A stretch of DNA of 40,593 bases from Acidobacteriota bacterium (GTDB taxonomy: Bacteria > Acidobacteriota > Terriglobia > Acidiferrales > UBA7541). Of this stretch, positions 7,907 to 16,446 are shown in pieces. The translations under genes were made by a program, and so were the position numbers. A model generated the notes under the pieces. It worked only from the letters and a program-made list of their open reading frames with translations. It ran no database searches and was not told the origin of the DNA. Numbering within the stretch: the first letter of the stretch is position 1; each line of letters begins with the position of its first letter. The stretch spans positions 1 through 40,593 of the forward strand of contig QHYK01000087.1 in NCBI GenBank assembly GCA_003224085.1, read 5' to 3'.

Positions 7907-8065
7907 GGCTCTCTCCTTTTTGATAGGCGAAATGCTGTCTATCTGTGCGCCAGACCAAGAAACGCGTCATTTTATTCCTTTTGCGTAGAAGAGGCGGAGT
8001 TTTCACGCTGCACACGGCGGCGGTTTTTTTAGTCAGAGCCGGAGTGTGGCGGATCATTCCTTGCG

Positions 8066-8893
8066 CTACGTGCCGAGGAGGTTTGGCTGCACGCGCGAAT
8101 AGCCTTGTTCATTCGCCCACAGAGTGTGGGATATGGCGGCGAGGTCATCGACCAGGGGAACGGCGTTACCATCCTTAGTAAGGTCGATGGTCCGCAGATA
8201 GAACTTGCAAGTGTCGCAAGCCTCGACGCGCACATGCGGAGAGTCCTCGGCGACGTATACCGGTAACTTGTCTTCGGCCTCTTCACCGCACGTGGGGCAC
8301 AGGATTCGGCGGAACTCCCATTCCTGCGAGCAGAAGAAGCAGAGCAAAAAACGTTTCCCGCCGTCGCCTGCCGGCCGCAGCAGGCCCAGCAGCGGCCGCG
8401 ATCCGCAAAGCGGGCAAAGCCGGGTGCTCGCAACCAGAGGTGCGCGGGGAATCCGTCCGGCGCGAAACTCCGCGTATGGGTGCAAGAACGCCCGCGGAAG
8501 AAATTGCGCGAACGCGCCAACTTGCTGATCGTAGCGGCCGGCGTGCTGCCAGTAGGCTTCGAGGCTGGCAATCCAGGACTCCGAAGGCAGCTGCGCAAAC
8601 TCCCGTGCCGAAGCGGCAAGGGCGGGCGGGGCGTGATTTTCGACGACCGAAAGATAGCCGCGAAAGTGAGGAAGGAGTACGGTCAAGTCCAGGGGACCGC
8701 GTAGCTCGGCAGAGGGACTGCCGGGCTTTAGGTGATTTGCAGCCGCAATGTTCGCGCGAAGGAGCTTTTGAAACCAGGCAACGTGTTTGTAAAACTCGAG
8801 GAATTCGGTGGCCGCGGAATGCGGCGAGCTCAGGGTTTCCGCGCGCTGAATCCGCGCCTCGTACTCGGGCGCACCGGTTTGTGGCGGCGTCAT
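8066..8893 (-). CDS. fdhE: Formate dehydrogenase accessory protein FdhE
   Basis: 275 residues. Four CxxC pairs mark FdhE: CPLC, CFFC, CPTC and CDTC, in the segment from LCPLCGSRPLL to VEACDTCKFYLRTIDL. They form two rubredoxin-like iron or zinc sites. FdhE is needed for assembly of active respiratory formate dehydrogenases in enterobacteria and acts in the cytoplasm before Tat export of the catalytic subunit. The N-terminal helical half (AATEFLEFYKHVAWFQKLL) matches the family. Slightly shorter than the E. coli protein (about 309). Its start overlaps the fdoI stop by 4 bp, so it is the last gene of the fdo operon. Confidence 0.93.
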   Translation of the reverse strand: MTPPQTGAPEYEARIQRAETLSSPHSAATEFLEFYKHVAWFQKLLRANIAAANHLKPGSPSAELRGPLDLTVLLPHFRGYLSVVENHAPPALAASAREFAQLPSESWIASLEAYWQHAGRYDQQVGAFAQFLPRAFLHPYAEFRAGRIPRAPLVASTRLCPLCGSRPLLGLLRPAGDGGKRFLLCFFCSQEWEFRRILCPTCGEEAEDKLPVYVAEDSPHVRVEACDTCKFYLRTIDLTKDGNAVPLVDDLAAISHTLWANEQGYSRVQPNLLGT

Positions 8894-9552
8894 TTGCGAG
8901 GCGAGGAAGACTCGCCCACGATTTCCTTATACCAGGCGGGATGGTAGCGCCTGGCAAAGGCCATGGAAACGTCGCCGCGGATGACGGAGCCAAACGCGCC
9001 GCGCTCGGCAAAAAGTCCCATGTACAGGTGGATCATGAAAAGGCCAATGGTGAACAGCGCCGTCGCCGGGTGGATCAGGACGGAAAGATAACGCAAGAAG
9101 CGGAGGTTCCAAGGAATGTATTCCGGAAACCACAACACCACGCCGGTAACCAGCAACGCAATGCTGCCCCAGAAAAATCCCCAGAAGAGGAATTTCTGGC
9201 CGGCATTGTAACGTCCGGCGGGCGGCATTTTGTCATCCTGATTGGTGCTGTAATACTTCACCGCCTTCCACCATTTGCGGTCGTCGTCGGTGTATTTCAT
9301 TTGCTGCGCCCACATCACATACATGTTCCACACGGAGGCGAAGAAAATCAGCCCGGCCCACGGATGCAGCATCCGCGAAACTTGTGCGCCTCCGAGCGCC
9401 GCGGCAACCCAGAAAAGCCAGGGCGACCAGAATGCCAGTCCCGTCGACAGCAAATAAATATAGGCCGCCGCCGCAACCCAGTGCGTCAAGCGCTCGCGCA
9501 GGTTGTACCGGAGGACGCGGCCGTGAGGAATGATGTGTTCAGGATGGCTCAC
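8890..9552 (-). CDS. fdoI: Formate dehydrogenase gamma subunit, cytochrome b556
   Basis: 220 residues, four membrane helices. Likely haem b ligands are seen in RLTHWVAAAAYIYLLS, RMLHPWAGLIFF, VLIHPATALFTIG and FMIHLYMGLF. It anchors the formate dehydrogenase in the cytoplasmic membrane and passes electrons from the beta subunit to quinone. Length matches E. coli FdnI/FdoI (about 211-217). Overlaps fdoH upstream and fdhE downstream by 4 bp each, a tightly coupled operon. Confidence 0.93.
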   Translation of the reverse strand: MSHPEHIIPHGRVLRYNLRERLTHWVAAAAYIYLLSTGLAFWSPWLFWVAAALGGAQVSRMLHPWAGLIFFASVWNMYVMWAQQMKYTDDDRKWWKAVKYYSTNQDDKMPPAGRYNAGQKFLFWGFFWGSIALLVTGVVLWFPEYIPWNLRFLRYLSVLIHPATALFTIGLFMIHLYMGLFAERGAFGSVIRGDVSMAFARRYHPAWYKEIVGESSSPRK

Positions 9553-10448
9553 GTTTTTCCTCCTCCTGGTCCGGAAACCAAGTCTTCTTCTTCGCGCTCT
9601 TTAGGGCCGTACCGCAAATAGTGCACAAACAAGCCGATCAAACCGCCGACCATGGCCACGTTTCCCAGCCACTTCAGCGGCCCTTTCCACAATTTCACGG
9701 ACCAGGGAACGCGCGGATTTTTCGGCAGGCCGCCGTAGACCTCCGGATTCGAAGCATCGTGCAAAACGTAGATGACGCCGGTGCCGCCGACGCCGGGAGG
9801 GTCGTACACGCCGGCGTTCGGGAAATTGGAATGCTCGCGGAGTTGCTTCGAGCGGTTTCCAGCGAGCTCAAGCATGTCGTCTTTCGAACCAAAGTGCAGG
9901 CAGCCGGTCGGACACGACTTGATGCACGCCGGCTCGAGTCCCTCGCTCACGCGGTCGGTGCAGAGCGTACATTTGAAGACGCGATGAGTCTTCGGATTCA
10001 TCTTCGGAATGTCGAACGGGCAGCCCGTGATGCAGTAACCGCACCCGATGCAATTGGCCTGCTGAAAATCCACGATGCCATTGGTGTACTGCACGATGGC
10101 GCCGTCGGCAGGACAGGCGGCCAGACAGCCCGGCTCGGCGCAGTGCATGCACTGGTTCTTGCGCATGAGCCACATCAGCGAGCCGTCTTCGCGCTCGTGC
10201 TCGTTGAAGAGGATCAGGTTCCAGTAATTCCAGCGCGTCTCCGGCATCGTTTGGTAGGTGTTACCGAAGACGGTTTCGCCGAAAGGCAGGTCGTTCCATT
10301 CCATGCAGGCAACTTCGCAGGCTTTGCAGCCGATGCAGGTGGTGGTGTCGATGAGTTTGCAGACGGTGTATTCACGCTGGGTGTCTTCTCCGGGCACGCT
10401 TCCGGCATGCCCGGAAATTTTTTGAACGCGTAGAATGGCTTGGCTCAT
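9549..10448 (-). CDS. fdoH: Formate dehydrogenase iron-sulfur (beta) subunit
   Basis: 299 residues. Ferredoxin-type cysteine clusters are evident: CIGCKACEVACMEWND, CMHCAEPGCLAACPADGA, CIGCGYCITGCPFDIPK and CTLCTDRV...CIKSCPTGC, enough for four [4Fe-4S] centres. A single C-terminal membrane helix (LGNVAMVGGLIGLFVHYLRYG) anchors it, as in FdnH. It carries electrons from the molybdenum/selenium site of FdoG to the cytochrome b subunit. Ten bp separate it from the fdoG stop. Confidence 0.95.
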   Translation of the reverse strand: MSQAILRVQKISGHAGSVPGEDTQREYTVCKLIDTTTCIGCKACEVACMEWNDLPFGETVFGNTYQTMPETRWNYWNLILFNEHEREDGSLMWLMRKNQCMHCAEPGCLAACPADGAIVQYTNGIVDFQQANCIGCGYCITGCPFDIPKMNPKTHRVFKCTLCTDRVSEGLEPACIKSCPTGCLHFGSKDDMLELAGNRSKQLREHSNFPNAGVYDPPGVGGTGVIYVLHDASNPEVYGGLPKNPRVPWSVKLWKGPLKWLGNVAMVGGLIGLFVHYLRYGPKEREEEDLVSGPGGGKT

Positions 10449-10458
10449 CGCTCGACTC

Positions 10459-13400
10459 CTACGCCTTCTCGATCTTCACAAGAAAGCCTTTGAACTCCGG
10501 CGTGTACGCGTTCGGGTCGATCACCGCCGGCGAGAGATTGTTGGCCAGCGTTTTCTGGGTCTTTCCTTCATCCTCGGCAATGCCGCGATAGCCCCAGTGA
10601 AAGGGAATCCCGATTTGGAAGGTTTTCTTGCCGTCGATGATCATCGGCTTGATACGCTTGGTGACCATGGCTTTGGCGATGTAAGTGCCACGGATGCTTG
10701 ACACTTTCACGGTATCACCGCCACGGATGCCCTTTTCCTGCGCCAGCTCTTCCGGCATTTCTATGAACGGCTCGGGAACAAGCTGCACGTTCATGGGGTT
10801 GTTTTTGGTCCAATAGTGATAGTGCTCGGTGAGGCGGTAGGTGGTGCAAATGATGTCGTAACCATCTTTGGGCGTGCCGTACTTGTCGTCCGGCGTCTTA
10901 AAGCGCCGCGCCACCGGGTTATGGGTTTGCCCCGGATGCAGCGGATTCTCGATGGGATTTTCCGTGGGTTCGTAATGCTCGGGAAACGGCCCGTCGGCAA
11001 TGACGCCCAGCGGTGCGAATAAGCGCCCCACGCCCTCCGGGTTCATGATAAAGGGCCCCATGTGATCATTCGGCTTGGAATCGGCCTTAAAGTCCGGCAC
11101 GTCGTGGCCAACCCACTTGGCAGCGGCTTGGTTCCACCACACCTGCCGGCGCGCGGGATCCCAGGGCCTGCCCTGGAGGTCGCAAGAAGCACGGTTGTAC
11201 AGCACGCGGCGATTGGCCGGCCAGGAGAACGCCCAATTTTGGTGAATGCCCAGTCCGGACGGATCGCTGCTGTCCCGCCGCGCCGTCAGGTTGCCTGCCT
11301 CGGTGAACGCCCCACAATAAATCCAGTTGCCGCAGGCTGTCGATCCGTCGTCTTTCAGCCAGGCAAATCCCGGAAGCTGCTGGCCTGCCTTGAGCTGCAC
11401 CTTGGTGACTGGATCTTCGGCATCGGCAAATGTTTTGCCATTGATTTCCTTCAGGACTTCTGCCAGCGAAGGATTGAGAGGATCGGTATAGCCCCAAGCC
11501 AACTTTAGGATGGGATCCGGGAATTTTCCTCCTTCTTTCTTGTACAGTTCGCGCACTTGGAGAAAAATCTCCGCCACGATGGCTTGGTCCAGCCGGCAAT
11601 CTCCCGGCATAGGCAGTGCCGCGTTCTTCCACTGCAGCCAGCGAGCGGAATTTGTGAACGTGCCGTCTTTTTCCGCGAAGCCCGCGCACGGCAAGCGGTA
11701 CACGGTGGTCTGGATTTTTTTCATTTCGTCGGCGGATATGCCGGGCGACCGCCAGAATTCGCTCGTTTCGTCCGGATAGATCTCTCCGACCACGAGCCAG
11801 TCCGCTTTTTTCAGGGCGTCAATGTTTTTCTTGGAATCCGGGCCGATGGCCACGCCGTTCATGCCGAAAGCAAAAATGCCTTTGACCACGCCGTTGTACA
11901 TGTTGTCCCAGATGTAAGTCCAGGAGTAGTTGCGGTCTACCTTGGGCAAGTAGTGGAAGGCCCAATCGTTCTGCTGCGTAGCGGCATCGCCGTACATGGC
12001 TTTGAGGAAGCTGACGGCAAATTTCGGGGTGTTCCACCAGTAGTTGAAGGAGTCCCAGACGCGGGGCTTGGAAGGTTTGGGGGTAATCCGCTCGATGTAG
12101 GCCTTGAAGTCGGTATCCGCTGGAACCGGAACTTTCAGGTAGCCCGGCAAGTTGTCGAAGATCCCGGCCATGTCCGTGGCGCCCTGAATGTTGGAGTGTC
12201 CGCGGAGAGCGTTGACGCCGCCCCCGGCGCGTCCGACGTTGCCGAGCAACAACTGGAGCATGGCGGCGGTTCGGATGGTCTGCGTCCCGGAAGAATGTTG
12301 CGTCCAACCCACGGCGTAAATGATCGTGCCAACCTTCTGCATGTCGCCGTCTTTGCGGACGGAGGTGAACAAGTCCGCGACTTTCAGAAACTGCTCTTTG
12401 GGCACCCCGGTGATGCGCTCCACCATTTCCGGGGTATAACGGGAATACTGCTTGCGCAGCAATTGGAAGACCGACCGGGGATGCTCGAGGGTTAGATCGT
12501 ACGCGGGGTTTTCGGGAAGACGCGGGGGCGCGGGAGGTTTTCCCCCCGAAGCCGCAGCCTTCCTCTGCGGCGGATCCGCTTTCGCGGAACTCGCCTTGCC
12601 GCTCAGATCGCCGCCTTCTTCATAGTTCCAAGTGGACTTGTCGTAGGTTTGGCTCGCCGGATCAAACCCGGAATACAGTCCATCCTCGGGCAGCTTGAAC
12701 CCATCGTTAACCACAAAAGCCGCGTTCGTATAGTTCAGGAGATAGTCTTTGGCGAAGCGGTTGTTCTCGATGACGTAGTTGATGAGGCCTCCGAGAAAAG
12801 CGATATCGGCGCCAACGCGAAGCTGGCAAAACATATCGGCGACGGATGCGGTGCGGGTAAAGCGCGGGTCCACCACAATCATTTTTGCATTGCGATTGCG
12901 CTTGGCTTCGATGGCCCACTTGAAGCCGCAGGGATGATTCTCCGCCGGATTGCCGCCCATGATGAGCAGCATGTCGGTATTCTTGATGTCGACCCACCCA
13001 TTGGTCATCGCCCCGCGTCCGAAAGTTGGTCCCAAACTTGAGACCGTGGGGCCGTGTCAAACCCTGGCCTGGTTTTCTAGATGCACGACCCCCAGGGCGC
13101 GCATGGTTTTGACTACGAGGTAGTTGAACTCGTTGGTGTCGGTGCAGCCGCCTGTCCAGGCGATGGACTCGAGGCGGTTGACCGTGTGCCCGGTAGCGTC
13201 CGTTTCAATGAAGGTTTCGTCCCGCGTTTTCTTGACTTTTTGAGCGATTTCGCTGATCGCCTCGTCCCATGAAATATCTTCCCAGTCCGTTCCGCCGGGT
13301 CGGCGCACTTGTGGCTTCAGCAAGCGCCGCTCGTTCAGGATGTCTTGTTCGAGCGATGCGCCCTTCGGGCACAGCGTACCGCGATTGATGGGGTGGTCGG

Positions 13401-13638
13401 GGTCGCCCTCGACGTGCACGACTTGCGGCGTGACGTTCTTGGCGCGGTCTCCGATCGTGTAAATAATGACGCCGCAGCTCACCGAACAATACGGACAGGT
13501 CGAGCGTGTCTCGTTCGCTCGCGCGATTTTCAGCGCGCGCAACTGAGCGTAGGCGGGCTTCAGATCGAAACCAAACAGCGCGGCTGCGGCTCCGCCAACG
13601 GTCGCAAGCTTGAGAAAATCACGGCGGGCAGGGTTCAT
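10459..13638 (-). CDS. fdoG: Formate dehydrogenase alpha subunit, selenocysteine-containing
   Basis: One gene of 1059 residues read through an in-frame TGA (13059-13057) as selenocysteine 194. The context QARV-Sec-HGPTV matches the selenocysteine site of FdnG/FdoG enzymes, and the frame is intact on both sides. A twin-arginine signal is at the N-terminus (RRDFLKLATVGGAAAALFG), so the subunit is exported folded. The CPYCSVSCG motif plus GTLCPKG supplies the proximal [4Fe-4S] cluster. The remainder is the bis-MGD molybdopterin oxidoreductase fold (MGGNPAENHPCGFKWA, RAGGGVNALRGHSNIQGATD), with the molydopterin-binding domain at the C-terminus. It oxidises formate to CO2 at the periplasmic face. 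An Ala/Pro/Lys-rich insertion at about residues 340-380 is absent from E. coli homologues as I recall them. AAGGGGG before ATG supports the start. Confidence 0.95.
13025..13059 (-). promoter_or_regulatory. UGA codon and bacterial SECIS element in fdoG
   Basis: Just 3' of the UGA, GGTCTC (13045-13040) pairs with GGGACC (13033-13028) with one G-U pair, closing the 6-nt loop AAGTTT. Position, stem and a loop containing GU match the SelB-binding SECIS hairpins of E. coli fdhF and fdnG. The element sits inside the coding sequence, as in bacteria. selA, selB and selC are not in this window. Confidence 0.88.
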
Positions 13639-13691
13639 GGCGTGAGCCCCCTTCCACGAGGGGTGAGCTAGGGTCGCCTCGCGGAACCCCT

Positions 13692-13720
13692 TTCATAGAA
13701 CGAACCTTCCCCGGTGTCAA
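13692..13720 (-). promoter_or_regulatory. Sigma70-type promoter of the fdo operon
   Basis: On the minus strand, TTGACA (13720-13715) and TATGAA (13697-13692) are separated by exactly 17 bp. The start point would be near 13685, leaving a leader of about 47 nt before the fdoG ATG. A perfect -35 plus a 4/6 -10 (matching the invariant TA of TATAAT) makes this one of the better promoters in the window. Confidence 0.7.
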
Positions 13721-13721
13721 G

Positions 13722-13751
13722 CCCTCACTTGCTTGGCCCTCACTTGTTTGG
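13722..13751 (-). repeat. Two 15-bp tandem direct repeats abutting the fdo -35 box
   Basis: CCCTCACTTGCTTGG and CCCTCACTTGTTTGG (plus-strand reading) lie head to tail with one mismatch. They end one base upstream of the TTGACA on the minus strand. The location (about -37 to -66) is where activators bind, so a regulator site is inferred. The regulator is unknown. Confidence 0.6.
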
Positions 13752-13819
13752 ATGACCTCAGACTCAGGGAAGGATACAGAGAATCAAGAGATTCATGCGT
13801 TTTGATTCCCGTTCAGGCC

Positions 13820-15232
13820 TTACTCGACCCTCGCCGTGGCTAGGCCCTTGCGTTTCAGCGGTTTCCATTCATGATCACCGCGCAAGTACTGCCACAGGCC
13901 TTGCAGGCGCCAGAGCATGTGCATTTGCCGGTAGGGGAAGTGCTCGAGGAAACAGTAACTGACCAGCCGGACCACGTCTTTCCAGTCGTTGTAGCGTTTG
14001 TAGGTAATCTCTTCCTGCAGCACGGACCCCATGGAAATCACCGTGGCGAAAGCGTACCCGAAGATAAGGAACTGCAGAAAAAATTCCCGGCTTAGAACGC
14101 CCAGAGATGCCGCCAGAATGATGGTCATGATTCCCACGGTTTCCATGACTGGCGCAAATAGCTCGAAGAGCCACAAATAAGGGAGCGCAAAGCAGCCAAT
14201 CCTTCCGTAGCGCGGCCGAAAGAGCATGTCCCGGTTCGGCCAGAGCACATCCAGCAGGCCCTTTTGCCAGCGTGCTCGTTGTCTTCCGAGCGAGCGAAGG
14301 TCGGAAGGCGCTTCGGTCCAGCACATGGGATCCGGCACAAAACGGATTTCGTAATCAACCGCTTTCTCGCGCAAGTGGCGGTGCAAGCGCGCGACTAAAT
14401 CCAAATCTTCCCCCATGGAATTCGCGCGGTAACCGCCAATGCCGCGCACCAGATCGGTTCGAAACACCCCGAAGGCTCCCGCAATAATCATCAGCATGTT
14501 GCCCTGGGCCCAGGCTTCCCTGCCAATCAAGAACGCGCGCAGGTATTCGATGACCTGAATGGCTTCCAGGCTCTTGCGCGGCAAGCGCACGCGCTGCAAT
14601 TGGCCGTTCTCAAGCTCCGAACCGTTCAACACGCGAACGATGCCGCCTACGGCCACGACGCGCTTGGGATCTTCCAAGACCGGCACCATGATGCGAAGCA
14701 GCGCATCGCGTTCCAGGACAGAGTCCGCATCAACGATGCAAACGTAGGGCGAGGTCGCGGCGTTCAGACCGGCGTTGACGGCGTCGGCTTTGCTCCCCGC
14801 AGATTGTTTGTCCACCACCACCAACCTGGAGTCCACATCGCTTCGATACAGCCCCCGTACGGGAGCGCTCTTAGTCACCGGGATGTACACCGCCCGCACG
14901 CGGCGCAAACAGAACTCTTCCCGCAATTCTTCAAGGGTGCGGTCTTCGGAGCCGTCGTTAACAACTATGATTTCCAGCTCCGGATAGTCCAATTCGAGAA
15001 GGTTGCGGATGGCCACGCGGATGGAGGCTTCCTCGTTGTGCGCGGGCACGATGATGGTAATGGGCGGGGTCATCGGCGCGTCTTTAACCCAACTAAGCCG
15101 GTGGCTTTCGAGGCGGCGTTGGTGCTGCGCGCTGGTTTTCAAAGCGATAATTAACATCGCGAGGTAGGTCAGATTCGTAGCCAGGTAGTACCAGAAGAGC
15201 GTCAGATTCGAGATTTCTAAGAACCGAATCAT
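13820..15232 (-). CDS. Processive family-2 glycosyltransferase, membrane-bound
   Basis: 470 residues. One N-terminal membrane helix (about 10-31) is followed by a GT-A domain with the full motif set of processive GT2 enzymes: VPAHNEE (62-68), NDGS (92-95), GSKAD (146-150), DAD (168-170), GED (274-276) and QRARW (318-322). Three to four further membrane helices occupy about 345-410. This layout is shared with synthases such as PgaC/IcaA and hyaluronan synthase, which polymerise a sugar and thread the chain through their own membrane pore. The sugar cannot be told. Its start overlaps the HEAT gene stop by 4 bp; with the YaiO-like gene it forms a three-gene unit likely making and exporting a polysaccharide. 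Confidence 0.9.
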   Translation of the reverse strand: MIRFLEISNLTLFWYYLATNLTYLAMLIIALKTSAQHQRRLESHRLSWVKDAPMTPPITIIVPAHNEEASIRVAIRNLLELDYPELEIIVVNDGSEDRTLEELREEFCLRRVRAVYIPVTKSAPVRGLYRSDVDSRLVVVDKQSAGSKADAVNAGLNAATSPYVCIVDADSVLERDALLRIMVPVLEDPKRVVAVGGIVRVLNGSELENGQLQRVRLPRKSLEAIQVIEYLRAFLIGREAWAQGNMLMIIAGAFGVFRTDLVRGIGGYRANSMGEDLDLVARLHRHLREKAVDYEIRFVPDPMCWTEAPSDLRSLGRQRARWQKGLLDVLWPNRDMLFRPRYGRIGCFALPYLWLFELFAPVMETVGIMTIILAASLGVLSREFFLQFLIFGYAFATVISMGSVLQEEITYKRYNDWKDVVRLVSYCFLEHFPYRQMHMLWRLQGLWQYLRGDHEWKPLKRKGLATARVE

Positions 15233-16446
15233 GGGCGCAGCCCCGCGGAGTCGTGAGTTTCTTCTGTTATCGGCCTTTCGTTCCGTGGCAGCGCGCCCGT
15301 CTGCAGCACTTTCTGCAGATTGCTTTTTTCTTCGTCGTCCATACTTGTGCTGCTTTGAAGCTGTGTCTCCAGCTTTCCGCGCAAATCGGCATTCTCAAGG
15401 GCGGTGAGGAAAGCATGCAAGCCATAGCGATCCCGAAGTTGAACCACTTGCTCAAAAACCGGAACCATGACGGCCCTGAACTGCACGAGGCCTTCTGCGG
15501 CACGCAGCCGCACCAGCCGGTTCGAATCGGTCAACCCTTTTAGCAGTGTCGGAGTTGCGCGAGGGTCCGCAAGCCGGCCCAGGCCGATGATGGCCCGCAG
15601 GCGAACAAACCACGTCTTGTCTTGCGCGAGTTCCGTGAGCGCGTCCAAGGCCAGACCGGCATCGATTTGCGACATGGCGCGTGCCGCCGCGGCCCGTAGT
15701 TCTTCGCGTTCGTCGCCAACGAACTGCAGCAGCTCCAAGCCCAAAGCGGGTGTGGCCACCTCACCCAAGACTCGTCCGAGAATTTCGCGCAACGGCCCTT
15801 CGGCTTGTTTCACAAAGGGTAAGAGCAGCTGGGGCCGTTCCCCGCAGCACTGGATCAGTGCACTTTGCAACGGCAAAGCGGGCACTTGCAATCCCCATTC
15901 CCCCACCCAGGTCAATATCTCCTCCGCGGCCTGAGGGCATGCCGTACGCCCCAGGCCCCGCAGGGCGGCAAGCCGAATTTCCAGATGGCGATCGCGCAGC
16001 GCTTCCGCCAGCGCGGGAACCCCTTCCGGCGCGCGGGTTCTGCCGAGCGCCACCAGTGCGCGCATGCGCCTCCAACTTTTCAAGTGTTGCGCCTCGAAAA
16101 TGCGTTTCTCGATAAGTCCGCTGGTGCGCATGAATTTCAGCAAGCGCGCAGATTCCTCGGGCCCGGCTGCTTCAAAAGCATCCAGCGCCATGGCTTCGAC
16201 AATTCGAAGGTCAAATTTTTTGTTCCGCCATCTCTCGAAGGGAAGTTTTCCTGAAATCAACGCGTCCCATTGCTGGCGCAATTGGAAAACGCGCGCATCG
16301 CGCCGAACGAAAAACCGTCCGCGATAGCTCCGGCGGAGAAAAATAAACGCGAGAAGGAGGCCATCGGTCACGATGGCGGCAATGATGGCCTTGAACACGA
16401 ACGCGGCCGGGCCCAGCCGCCAAAGTTTTTCAAAAATAGATCCCAT
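15229..16446 (-). CDS. Membrane-anchored HEAT-repeat protein
   Basis: 405 residues. A hydrophobic helix near the N-terminus (VFKAIIAAIVTDGLLLAFIF, about 18-37) is followed by a basic stretch. From about residue 135 onward HEAT/PBS-type repeats occur, e.g. RDRHLEIRLAALRGLGRTA, REELRAAAARAMSQIDAGLA, KTWFVRLRAIIGLGRLADPR and SNRLVRLRAAEGLVQFRAVM. Such repeats make a curved protein-binding scaffold. Because it is translationally coupled on both sides (17-bp overlap with the YaiO-like gene, 4-bp overlap with the glycosyltransferase gene), it is probably a structural or regulatory partner of the synthase, perhaps bridging to the outer-membrane component. The role is inferred from context only. Confidence 0.85.
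   Translation of the reverse strand: MGSIFEKLWRLGPAAFVFKAIIAAIVTDGLLLAFIFLRRSYRGRFFVRRDARVFQLRQQWDALISGKLPFERWRNKKFDLRIVEAMALDAFEAAGPEESARLLKFMRTSGLIEKRIFEAQHLKSWRRMRALVALGRTRAPEGVPALAEALRDRHLEIRLAALRGLGRTACPQAAEEILTWVGEWGLQVPALPLQSALIQCCGERPQLLLPFVKQAEGPLREILGRVLGEVATPALGLELLQFVGDEREELRAAAARAMSQIDAGLALDALTELAQDKTWFVRLRAIIGLGRLADPRATPTLLKGLTDSNRLVRLRAAEGLVQFRAVMVPVFEQVVQLRDRYGLHAFLTALENADLRGKLETQLQSSTSMDDEEKSNLQKVLQTGALPRNERPITEETHDSAGLRP

Noticed and set aside
13057-13638. Reading fdoG as two genes or as a nonsense-mutated pseudogene
   Set aside because: TGA sits exactly at the family selenocysteine site, both sides are in one frame and conserved, and a SECIS hairpin follows.
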